Below are positions 15,724-22,894 of a stretch of DNA of 25,878 bases, one piece after another. Origin of the DNA: JBIKLM01 sp044375105 (GTDB lineage: Bacteria; Planctomycetota; UBA1135; GCA-002686595); contig JBILNK010000044.1 in assembly GCA_044375105.1 (NCBI GenBank), positions 1-25,878 on the forward strand, in the 5' to 3' direction. Made by a program: the position numbers and the translations under genes. The notes under the pieces were generated by a model, which was not told the origin of the DNA, ran no database searches, and saw only the letters and a program-made list of their open reading frames with translations. Each line of letters opens with the position of its first letter. Positions within the stretch are counted from its first letter, which is position 1.

Positions 15724-16181
15724 AGGATGCCGCCTCGATAGCTCGCGCGCGGGAAACGTCGGGCCAGCTCCGGCCACTGCACCAGGAACTCGTCCACGCG
15801 GCCGTAGAGCATGCGGCCGGACAGCGATAGCTCCGCGAGGCGCGTGATCGATTCGAGATAGATCGTGCGCATGCCCAGGCGCTTGCCGGCCAGCAGGAAC
15901 GGCACGGCCACCCCGGCGCCGGTCGAGAGCAGCACGTCCGGGCGCCGCTCGGCCAGCACGCGCTTGGCCAGGCCGAAGTTGCGCCACAGGTTGATCAGGT
16001 TGCGGTTGGTGGGGTGGTGGGCCCAGACCACGTCCTCGCCGGAGAGCAGCGAGCGCGCGTCCGGCGTGTCGAAGCAGACCCAGAAGTGCGGGCGTTCGGC
16101 CCACAGGGCCTTGAGCGAGAGCAGCTCGAACAAGTGCCCGCCGGAGGAGCACACCAAACACAGCTGCAGCGGCTGCGGCAT
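15720..16181 (-). CDS. PssD/Alg14-like glycosyltransferase membrane partner
   Basis: This 153-residue Alg14-family protein has the N-terminal 'LVCSSGGHLFELLSL' (the GGH motif at 14-16 binds the acceptor or anchors the complex), 'LLSTGAGVAVPFLLAGKRLG' in the middle and 'TIYLESITRLAELSLSGRMLY' near the end. In Alg13/14 and PssD/E systems this subunit recruits the catalytic partner to the membrane, and the partner is encoded directly downstream with a four-base overlap. No clear N-terminal transmembrane helix is visible, so attachment may be peripheral. ATG 16181 lies three bases after the stop of the upstream GT4 gene. Confidence 0.92.
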   Translation of the reverse strand: MPQPLQLCLVCSSGGHLFELLSLKALWAERPHFWVCFDTPDARSLLSGEDVVWAHHPTNRNLINLWRNFGLAKRVLAERRPDVLLSTGAGVAVPFLLAGKRLGMRTIYLESITRLAELSLSGRMLYGRVDEFLVQWPELARRFPRASYRGGIL

Positions 16182-16184
16182 GGG

Positions 16185-17387
16185 TCAGGCGCGCGCGCGC
16201 AGGCGCTCGAGGTGGGCGGTGCGCAGCGCGAAGGTGCGCTCGCAGGTGTTTTTTGCAGCGAATTCGCGCGCCGTTTGGGACAGGCGCGCCAGCCGCGGCG
16301 TGTCCTGGGCCAGGGCCTGGATCGCGCGGGCCAAGGCTTCGGGCTGGTCCATGGGCACGGCCACGCCGGAGTCGGTGCGCTCGAGCAGGCCGGCGAAGGC
16401 CTCGTTGGCGTAGCCCGCGATCGGCACGCCGCAGCCAAAGGTCTCGAGGTACGTACAGGAGGGGTCGCCCTGGCGATGGCAGGCCACGAACAGGTCGCAC
16501 TGGGACTGGATCCGCGGGGTCAGCTCGGTGTGGAAATCGAGCGTGCCGTGGCGCCGCACCAGCCCGGCCAGCCCGCGGTCCTCGATGCTCTCGTCGATGG
16601 CCTGGTTCAGGTTGCCCTCGCCATAGATGTCGAGCTGGAAGGGCACGCCCAGGCGCCGCAGCTCCTCGGCCACCGGGATCAGATGGTCGACGCCCTTAAT
16701 CTCCTTGAGGCGTCCCGAGAAGGCTAGCCGGATCGGATCCCCGGTGGCGCGCCGCCGCTCGCGCTCGCGCAGGCGTTCGTCGAGCATGCCGGTCCCGATC
16801 AGGTGCGCCTCCTCGAGGCGGGTGTCGAAGAACAGCAGCGGCTCGCGGGTCAGCCCCCGGTAGGCGTCGAAGGTCGGCGTGCCGTTGCACTGTACGCCGC
16901 TGGCGCGCCGCAGGGAGGCCTCGTGGCGGCGCTCGAGGCCGCGCTCGAACCACATCCGCCGCCAGCGCCGCAGGGGATTCTTGACCTCGACCGCGGCGAT
17001 CTGCAGGCGCGTGCGCAGGGTGTATTCGGTGGTGTAGGCGAAGGGCGTGCCGGCCTCCGCCGACCAGCCGGCCAGGTGGCTCTGCTCGTGGCACAGGCCG
17101 CCGAGCACGACCCCGGCCTGGGCCAGCAGGGGCTTGACCGCCGGATCGTCCAGGGCCAAGACGCGCAGGCCGAAGGGCAGGTCGCCGGGCTGGACCTCGA
17201 CGTTGTCCAGGTTGTCGGTGGGCTGGTCCGTGGGCCGCAGGAGCAGTTCCATGGGGCCGTCCCAGGCGGCCCGGAAGGCCTCGCAGCCCTCCAGGAACTT
17301 GCGGGTCAGGATCACGCCACCCCGGGGGGGCTGGACCGCCGGCAGGGTCGGGATCAGCAGCAGCGACCGGCGGTTTCTGTGGGTCAT
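16185..17387 (-). CDS. GT4-like glycosyltransferase, first gene of the operon
   Basis: This is a 400-residue GT-B protein. The N-terminal half opens with 'LLLIPTLPAVQPPRGGVILT' and is poorly conserved. The C-terminal half has the GT4 pattern: 'LAFSGRLKEIKGVDHLIPV' (221-239), 'DIYGEGNLN' (253-261) and 'YLETFGCGVPIAGYANEAF' (313-331), with E315 near the usual first catalytic or nucleotide-binding Glu. It is probably a cytoplasmic enzyme of repeat-unit assembly. ATG 17387 is the first gene of a six-gene minus-strand run and faces the divergent flippase across 293 bases. The region 'YTTEYTLRTRLQ ... VKNPLRRWRRMW' recalls GT4 proteins that use membrane-surface acceptors, a weak hint only. Confidence 0.88.
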   Translation of the reverse strand: MTHRNRRSLLLIPTLPAVQPPRGGVILTRKFLEGCEAFRAAWDGPMELLLRPTDQPTDNLDNVEVQPGDLPFGLRVLALDDPAVKPLLAQAGVVLGGLCHEQSHLAGWSAEAGTPFAYTTEYTLRTRLQIAAVEVKNPLRRWRRMWFERGLERRHEASLRRASGVQCNGTPTFDAYRGLTREPLLFFDTRLEEAHLIGTGMLDERLRERERRRATGDPIRLAFSGRLKEIKGVDHLIPVAEELRRLGVPFQLDIYGEGNLNQAIDESIEDRGLAGLVRRHGTLDFHTELTPRIQSQCDLFVACHRQGDPSCTYLETFGCGVPIAGYANEAFAGLLERTDSGVAVPMDQPEALARAIQALAQDTPRLARLSQTAREFAAKNTCERTFALRTAHLERLRARA

Positions 17388-17680
17388 GGGGGACGGGTGG
17401 CGCGGGCGAGCGGGGCGGGCCGGACAAGCAGGGTGCAGAAGTTAACCGGCGGGCCGCGACCGGCGTTGCCCACGGTCGGGAAGCCGGCCGAGGGCGCGCA
17501 GCGCGGTTTGGTCCCATGGGCCAGCGCGTAGGCGCGAGAGCCGGCGCGCCCCTGGCCCCTTGGGGGGCTGGGCTGTCCCCGAGGGTCGCAATTCGGGGAA
17601 GTGCCGTTCAAGCTGGAGGGCAGCGCCGGCCTCTGCGCCGACTCCAATCCCAGGCTCCGGGTCGACCCGGGGACCGCCCC
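17388..17680. promoter_or_regulatory. Divergent promoter and leader region of the two polysaccharide operons
   Basis: This gap separates the minus-strand glycosyltransferase operon from the plus-strand flippase-polymerase pair. It holds no gene: the flippase frame can be opened to 17516 but those residues are Arg/Gly/Pro-rich. Two symmetric elements stand out. One is a perfect 7-base-stem hairpin (TCCCCGA 17576-17582 with TCGGGGA 17593-17599, 10-base loop). The other is a perfect 14-base palindrome, CCGGGTCGACCCGG, at 17657-17670, only 10 bases before the flippase ATG and overlapping the GGGGA that is its best Shine-Dalgarno candidate. No sure -35/-10 pair is visible. Confidence 0.45.
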
Positions 17681-19174
17681 ATGTCCGAAACCGCGCTGCG
17701 CACCCCTGCCCCCGCCGAGGTCCCGGTGGGCGGCGAGCTGCATGCGCGGGTGGCGCGCAGCTCCAAATGGACGGTCGCCGGCCTGGGGGCCGCCAACCTG
17801 CTGCGCCTGGCCTCCAACGTGATCCTGGCGCGCCTGCTGGTGCGCGACGACTTCGGGGTCATGTTGATGGTCAGCACCTTCGTCATGGGCCTCGGCATGT
17901 TCAGCGACGTGGGGGTCGGCCCCTGCATCGTCCACAGCCGTCGGGGCGACGATCCGGCCTTCCTGGACAGCGCCTTCAGCCTGCAGGTGCTGCGCGGCTT
18001 CCTGCTGTTCGCCGCCGCCCTGCTGCTGGCTGCCCCCTTCGCGGCTCTGTACGCCAACGAGCAGCACCCCGGCTACGCGCGGCTCGAGCAGCTGCTGCCG
18101 GTGGCCTCGCTGCAGGCCATCCTGCAGGGCTTCAACTCGACCAAGATCTTCACCGCGGAGCGGCACCTGGCCCTGGCCCGCAAGGTGCAGGGCGAACTGT
18201 TCGCCCAGGCGGCCGCCATCGCGGTGATGGTCGTGTGGGCGGCCACCTCGCCCACGCCCTGGGCCCTGGTGGCCGGCACCCTGACCCAGGCGGCCGTGGT
18301 CATGCTCTGGAGCCACCTGGCCCTGCCCGGGGAGCGCAACCGCCTGCGCTTCGAGGGCGCGGCCCTGGCGGAGCTGCTGCGCTTCGGGCGCTGGATCTTC
18401 GTCAGCACCGGGGTGACCTTTTTCGCCATGCAGATCGACCGCCTGCTGCTCGCCCAAAAGGTGCCCGAGGGCGTGCTGGGCGTCTATGGCCAGGCCCTGG
18501 CGATCGTCAACCTGCCCCAGTTCTTGGGGGGCGTGCTGACCGGCCAGGTGATCTTCCCGCTGCTGGCCAGCTACGCGCGCCGCGAGCCCGAGCTGCTCCG
18601 CGAGCGCTTCGAGCAGAGCCGCACCACCCTGCTGCGCGCCGCGCTGCTGCTGTCCCTGGCGGTGGTGCTGTTCTCGCCGGTGTTCTTCCGACTCTTCTAC
18701 CTGTCGGAATTCCACGACGCGGGCTGGATGGCGCCGCTCTCGATGCTGGCCTCCTGGTTCTTCCTGCTGAGCGTGACCTCCGACCGGGCTCTCTTGGCCC
18801 GCGGGGACACGCGCTCCCTGGCCTGCGCCAACCTGGCCGCCTTCGCCGGCAAGCTGGTCGGCGGCTGGCTGGGATACCGCCTGGGCGCTCTCCCGGGTTT
18901 CATCGTGGGTCTGAGCCTGGGCACGTTGCTCGGCCATGGCGTGGTCCAGATCGCCCTGGCGGCCCATGGCTTGCCGATCCACCGCCAGGATCTGCGCTAC
19001 ACCGCCATCGCCGCCCTGGCCGGCGGACTGGCCTTCTTGCTGAACCGTGAGCTCGAGCGGGCGGGCGGCAGTCCGGCGATGCTGCTCCTGCAGACCGCCA
19101 TCGGGCTGGCGATCTGCCTGCCCCTCGGCCTGCAGCTGTTCCGCAGGATCCGCGCCCAGGGGGTCGCCGGCTGA
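17681..19174 (+). CDS. Polysaccharide flippase (Wzx-like, MOP superfamily)
   Basis: This 497-residue integral membrane protein has about 12-14 hydrophobic helices. It starts at ATG 17681 with a short polar segment and then 'SSKWTVAGLGAANLLRLASN', the typical first helix of polysaccharide transport proteins. Further signatures are 'ILARLLVRDDFGVMLMVSTF', 'LLRFGRWIFVSTGVTFF' and 'DRLLLAQKVPEGVLGVYGQA'. By family it moves lipid-linked repeat units from the cytoplasmic to the periplasmic leaflet. The stop and the next start share one base (TGATG), so flippase and polymerase are coupled. A palindrome overlaps the presumed ribosome-binding site and could modulate translation. Confidence 0.92.
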   Translation: MSETALRTPAPAEVPVGGELHARVARSSKWTVAGLGAANLLRLASNVILARLLVRDDFGVMLMVSTFVMGLGMFSDVGVGPCIVHSRRGDDPAFLDSAFSLQVLRGFLLFAAALLLAAPFAALYANEQHPGYARLEQLLPVASLQAILQGFNSTKIFTAERHLALARKVQGELFAQAAAIAVMVVWAATSPTPWALVAGTLTQAAVVMLWSHLALPGERNRLRFEGAALAELLRFGRWIFVSTGVTFFAMQIDRLLLAQKVPEGVLGVYGQALAIVNLPQFLGGVLTGQVIFPLLASYARREPELLRERFEQSRTTLLRAALLLSLAVVLFSPVFFRLFYLSEFHDAGWMAPLSMLASWFFLLSVTSDRALLARGDTRSLACANLAAFAGKLVGGWLGYRLGALPGFIVGLSLGTLLGHGVVQIALAAHGLPIHRQDLRYTAIAALAGGLAFLLNRELERAGGSPAMLLLQTAIGLAICLPLGLQLFRRIRAQGVAG

Positions 19175-20586
19175 TGCAAGGCAACACCCTGGTCCCGCTG
19201 ATGATGCTCGGCTGGCTGCCGCTCACGCTGCTGCTGTTCGCCGTCTTCTCCCCGCGCCGCGCCTTCCTGATCTCGGCGATCGGCGGCTGGCTGCTGCTGC
19301 CCGTGGCCGTGGCCGAGGTGCCCGGATTCGTCGACTATTCGAAGGATGCCGCGGTCTCCTTCTCGCCGCTGCTGGGCCTCTTGATCTTCGACGCCGATCG
19401 CCTGCGGCGCATGCGGCCGGCGCTGATCGACGTGCCCATGCTGGCCTGGTGCCTGTGCCCGATGGTCACCTCGCTGCTCAATGGCCTGGGCCCCTACGAC
19501 GGCCTGGCGGGCGTGATGGACCGTCTGGCCTGGTACTACCTGCCGTACCTGCTGGGCCGCGCCTACCTGGGCAGTTTCGCGGGCCTGCGCGAATTTTTCT
19601 TGGCGCTGTTCCTGGCGGCCCTCTTCTACGCGCCATTTTGCGTCTGGGAGGCGCGTATGAGCCCCCAGCTGCACGTGCAGATCTATGGCTACTTCGCCCA
19701 CGCCGGCGGCTTCGAGCAGGTCGCCCGTTTCGGCGGCTGGCGGCCGATGGTGTTCATGCACCACGGCCTGATGCTGGGCCTGTTCATGGCCATGGGCACC
19801 CTGGCGGGGGCCGTGCTGTGGTGGAGCGGCCAGCTGCGGCGGCTCTTTGGTCTCCCGATCCCAGCGCTGCTGGTGTTCCTCCTGCTGGTCAACGTCTTCA
19901 TCAAGTCCACCGGCGCCGTGGCGCTGCTGCTGACGGGCTTGGCGCTGCTCTTTTCGGTTTCGCGCTTGCGCACCGGGCTCCTGTGCCTCCTGTTGGCGCT
20001 CGCCCCCGGCGCCTACGCCGCCCTGCGCGCCCCGGGCCTGTGGGATGGCCAGAACGTCGTCCAGGCGGTGGCCGAGCTGGTCGGTCCCGACCGCGCAGAA
20101 TCCCTGGCCTATCGCTTCGAGGCCGAGAACCTGCTGGCCGGCAAGGCCATGCAGCAGCCGCTGTACGGTTGGGGCATGCACGATCGCGGGCGCGTGGCCT
20201 GGGCCAAGAGCGCCGACGGCAAGGTGGTCGCAGACGGCCTGTGGATCCAGGCTTTCAACATCAACGGTCTGATCGGCATCGCCAGTCTGCTGCTCTTGTT
20301 CCTGGCGCCGGTCCTGTTGCTGTATTGGAAGCTGCCGCCCGTGGATCAATTCAAGAGCGGCCGCGGCCTGTCGCTCGGCGCGGCCTTGATGGTCGGCCTG
20401 TACATGGTCGACAACCTGCTCAACGCCATGATCGTGCCGCTGTACTTCTCGCTGATCGGAGGCCTGGCCGGCTATTGTCTGGCCAATCCCGGGCGCTATC
20501 GGCTGCCGCGGCCAGCGACGCGGGTCCCTGCCGCTCAAGCGGCCTGGCTGGACGAGCGCCGCGGTGTGCTGCCGAGCCCGCGTTGA
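19174..20586 (+). CDS. O-antigen polymerase/ligase-like membrane protein
   Basis: This 470-residue protein has about 10-12 hydrophobic helices. A large polar loop near the middle, starting around 'GYFAHAGGFEQVARFGGWRPMVF', and 'QQPLYGWGMHDRGRV' near residue 325 resemble the outer loop and the 'GWG' segment of O-antigen ligase/polymerase (Wzy/WaaL) families. Sequence conservation in this group is poor, so the assignment leans on topology and on being one base behind the flippase. It would join flipped repeat units in the periplasm, or transfer them to an acceptor. ATG 19174 overlaps the flippase stop. The C-terminal 30 residues are soluble and Pro/Ala/Arg-rich. Confidence 0.8.
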   Translation: MQGNTLVPLMMLGWLPLTLLLFAVFSPRRAFLISAIGGWLLLPVAVAEVPGFVDYSKDAAVSFSPLLGLLIFDADRLRRMRPALIDVPMLAWCLCPMVTSLLNGLGPYDGLAGVMDRLAWYYLPYLLGRAYLGSFAGLREFFLALFLAALFYAPFCVWEARMSPQLHVQIYGYFAHAGGFEQVARFGGWRPMVFMHHGLMLGLFMAMGTLAGAVLWWSGQLRRLFGLPIPALLVFLLLVNVFIKSTGAVALLLTGLALLFSVSRLRTGLLCLLLALAPGAYAALRAPGLWDGQNVVQAVAELVGPDRAESLAYRFEAENLLAGKAMQQPLYGWGMHDRGRVAWAKSADGKVVADGLWIQAFNINGLIGIASLLLLFLAPVLLLYWKLPPVDQFKSGRGLSLGAALMVGLYMVDNLLNAMIVPLYFSLIGGLAGYCLANPGRYRLPRPATRVPAAQAAWLDERRGVLPSPR

Positions 20587-20709
20587 GCGCGCTGCCCCTC
20601 GAATCGCGCCGATTCCAGCCTTTGTGGCCGCCGCATAGCGGCCCATGGGCGTGCCGACCGCCCGCTCTTGCGGCTCGGGCGCAGGCCGGGTCGGTGTCTT
20701 CCCAGGCTG
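20587..20709. terminator. Convergent intergenic region with hairpins, possible bidirectional terminator
   Basis: Two operons meet here. One hairpin is GGCCGC (20626-20631) with GCGGCC (20638-20643). A second has inner arms CGCCCG (20659-20664) and CGGGCG (20676-20681) and outer arms CCGAC and GTCGG (20654-20658 and 20690-20694) with an uneven bulge. Neither has a T-tract, so termination is inferred mainly from gene orientation. Confidence 0.3.
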
Positions 20710-21708
20710 TCAGCCGGGCAGCCGCGGGATGCGGGCCGGCGCCAGCCGCCGCGAAGCCAGCAGGTTGAAGCGCAGTAGGTCGCGGGCGTACTGGGCCGGG
20801 TCCGGGTCGGGCTTGCCCTGCAACCGCCGGCGCAGACGCCAGAGCAGGAATGCGGACAGGTGGGCGGCGTCGATCCAGAAGGACTTGAAGATCCCGTGGT
20901 GCCGCACGAAATAGCGCTGGCGCGTCTCGAACCAGAACTTGGGCTTGCGACGGTTTTGGTCCTGCTTGTTGGTGACCCCCGAGGTCTGCCCAACCAGGTG
21001 CACCACCTGGGATCCGGGCACGTACCAGCAGTGGAAACCCGCGTCCGCCGCGCGCTTGATGAAGTCCTCCTCTTCGAAGTACAGGAAGTAGGCCTCGTCC
21101 ATCAGGCCGATCTGCTCGAAGACCTCGCGGCGCACGATCAGCGCGGCCCCCGCGACCCAGCCGCAGCGCGTGGGCCGGTCCAGGGGCTGGGGCGCGGTCA
21201 CCTTCCAGGGCTCGAGCAGGCGCGAGACCAGGCCCAGCCGCAGGCCATCGTCGATCTCGCTGAAGAAGCCCTGGAAGCGGAAGGCGCTCGTCTGCACGCT
21301 CCCGTCGGGGTCGATCAGGCGGCTGCCGGCCAGGCCCGCCTCGGGATGCGACTCCATGAACTCGAGCAGCGCCCGCAGCGCGCCGGGCCGCACCCGCGTG
21401 TCCGGGTTCAGCAGCAGCACGTAGGGCGGGCGCTCGGCCGCGGGCGCCGACAGCGGGCCTTCGATCAAGCGGTTGTTCCCGAAGGCGAAGCCGCCGTTCT
21501 GGCCCAGGTCCAAGATCTCTGCGAAATCGCCGTAGCCGCGGGCCGCCACGTGGGCCGCGAGGCGCGCCACCGATCCGTCGCCGGAGCCGTTGTCGCCCAC
21601 CCGCACCAAGACGCCGCCCAGGCCACGGACCTCCTCGGCCAGGCTGTCGAGCAGGTCCGCGACCAGGCCGGCCGAGCGGTAGTTGACGATCGCGATCAGC
21701 AGGTTCAT
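20710..21708 (-). CDS. GT2-family glycosyltransferase (rhamnosyltransferase WbbL-like)
   Basis: This is a 332-residue GT-A enzyme. It opens with 'LLIAIVNYRSAGLVADLLDSL', then 'DNGSGDGS' (39-46), 'NGGFAFGNN' (71-79), 'LLLNPDTRV' (98-106, the DxD-equivalent) and 'AYFLYFEEEDFIKRA', the acid-rich region typical of WbbL/RfbF-type enzymes. Many relatives transfer rhamnose, but donor specificity cannot be read here. ATG 21708 has a strong Shine-Dalgarno AGGAG (21718-21722), nine bases upstream and overlapping the acyltransferase stop, which fixes the start and links the two genes. It is the last gene of the minus-strand block that begins with the sugar transferase. Confidence 0.92.
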   Translation of the reverse strand: MNLLIAIVNYRSAGLVADLLDSLAEEVRGLGGVLVRVGDNGSGDGSVARLAAHVAARGYGDFAEILDLGQNGGFAFGNNRLIEGPLSAPAAERPPYVLLLNPDTRVRPGALRALLEFMESHPEAGLAGSRLIDPDGSVQTSAFRFQGFFSEIDDGLRLGLVSRLLEPWKVTAPQPLDRPTRCGWVAGAALIVRREVFEQIGLMDEAYFLYFEEEDFIKRAADAGFHCWYVPGSQVVHLVGQTSGVTNKQDQNRRKPKFWFETRQRYFVRHHGIFKSFWIDAAHLSAFLLWRLRRRLQGKPDPDPAQYARDLLRFNLLASRRLAPARIPRLPG

Positions 21709-21721
21709 GTCACGGCGCTCC

Positions 21722-22894
21722 TCAGCGCTGTGCCTCGAAGCGGGACTTGAGCCGCAGGATCGGGGCCTCGAACCAGCGGAACGAGGCCTCGGCCAACAGC
21801 ACGGTCAGCCCGAGGCAGAGCAGGGTGCGGCTCCAGGGATCCTCGAAGCCGAGCCGACCCTGCACCAGGCGCGCCCCGTGCAGCGCGAACATGTGCAGCA
21901 GGTACATGCCGTAGCTGATCACGCCCAGGCGCGCGATCGGGCGCCAACGCAACAGGCCCCCCAGGGCGTGGCCCTCGCGGAGCACCACGCTGGCGAGCAG
22001 CCCCGCCATGGCCAGCTGGATCGCGAGCCGCGGCAGGCCGGCGATATCGCCGACCGGCCAGGACACGGCCGCCAGCAGGGCCGCCAGCCAGATCAGCGGC
22101 GCTCCGGCGAAGCCGCACAGGCGCCGCAGCAGGGCGAAGCCCGCCGGGGCATGAGCCAGATGCGCCAGGCCGACGCCCAAGAGGATCGGTGTGAAGGTCG
22201 AGGACAGGATCTCCAACTCGGCCGCGCGGAAGCCGAACGAGGCCTCGAGCCAGGGATCCAGCAGGCGGAAATTGACCGCCTGGTTGAGCGCCAGGAAAGC
22301 CACCAGCAGCGGCGTGACCAGGCGTCCGAGGAAGCGCTCGATCGGCGGCCAGAGCAGGTAGAACTGCTCTTCGGTAGCCAGGGACCAGGCGATCGCCAGG
22401 ACCGAGGTCGCCTCGATCCAGTTGGAGGTGTAGGTCAGCAGGTAGGGCAGCTCAGCGAAGTAAGCGGGGTCCATCGAGCCGCCCGGCTCGGCCCACAGCA
22501 GCACCGCCAGACCCAGCACGACGGCGTAGTAGAGCGGGAAGATGCGCAGCGTGCGGCGCGCGTAGAACTTGGAGAGGGCGATCGTGCCGGTCTTGTCGCG
22601 CTCGCGCAGCAGTAGCGTTACGATCAGGAAGCCGGACAGGACAAAGAACATGTCCACGCCCAGGAAGCCGCGCGTACTTGCCAGGAGCTCCGGCAGCCCG
22701 CCGTGGGCGTGGTGCCAGAGTACGGCCAGGATGCTGAAACAGCGCAGGCCATCCAGGGAGCCGAAACTGCGGGTGGCGCGGAAGGCGGCATGGCTGCCGG
22801 GCGCCGGCGCGGCCGGATCCGATGCGTACGAGCCCTGCCTGGCGGTCGCACCGACGCTCGGTCCGCCCGCCGTTCCAAGCGTCCTCCCGCTCAC
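21722..22894 (-). CDS. Acyltransferase family 3 membrane protein (O-acetylation)
   Basis: This 390-residue integral membrane acyltransferase carries the family hallmarks 'LDGLRCFSILAVLWHHAHG' (H61-H62), 'LGVDMFFVLSGFLI' (79-91) and 'FYARRTLRIFPLYY' (110-123). About ten hydrophobic helices follow, then a late 'ISYGMYLLHMF'. By family it adds acetyl or other acyl groups to sugars of surface polysaccharides, using cytoplasmic acyl-CoA. GTG 22894 overlaps the stop of the hydrolase-like lipoprotein as GTGA, so the two are translationally coupled. The frame stays open to 22996 upstream, but that would place the start deep inside the previous gene. The first 45 residues are polar and probably disordered. 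Confidence 0.93.
   Translation of the reverse strand: MSGRTLGTAGGPSVGATARQGSYASDPAAPAPGSHAAFRATRSFGSLDGLRCFSILAVLWHHAHGGLPELLASTRGFLGVDMFFVLSGFLIVTLLLRERDKTGTIALSKFYARRTLRIFPLYYAVVLGLAVLLWAEPGGSMDPAYFAELPYLLTYTSNWIEATSVLAIAWSLATEEQFYLLWPPIERFLGRLVTPLLVAFLALNQAVNFRLLDPWLEASFGFRAAELEILSSTFTPILLGVGLAHLAHAPAGFALLRRLCGFAGAPLIWLAALLAAVSWPVGDIAGLPRLAIQLAMAGLLASVVLREGHALGGLLRWRPIARLGVISYGMYLLHMFALHGARLVQGRLGFEDPWSRTLLCLGLTVLLAEASFRWFEAPILRLKSRFEAQR

Noticed and set aside
17384..18982. Minus-strand open frame of 532 codons
   Set aside because: It is antisense to the flippase and rich in Gln/His/Gly/Arg with no hydrophobic core. The sense strand encodes an obvious multi-helix transporter.
18997..20646. 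Minus-strand open frame of 549 codons
   Set aside because: It is antisense to the polymerase-like protein, dominated by Gln/His/Arg, with no recognisable domain.
19047..20768. Plus-strand open frame of 573 codons over the polymerase gene
   Set aside because: It is a shifted frame of the same DNA, Arg/Ala/Gly/Pro-rich. The frame starting at 19174 gives membrane helices and overlaps the flippase stop.
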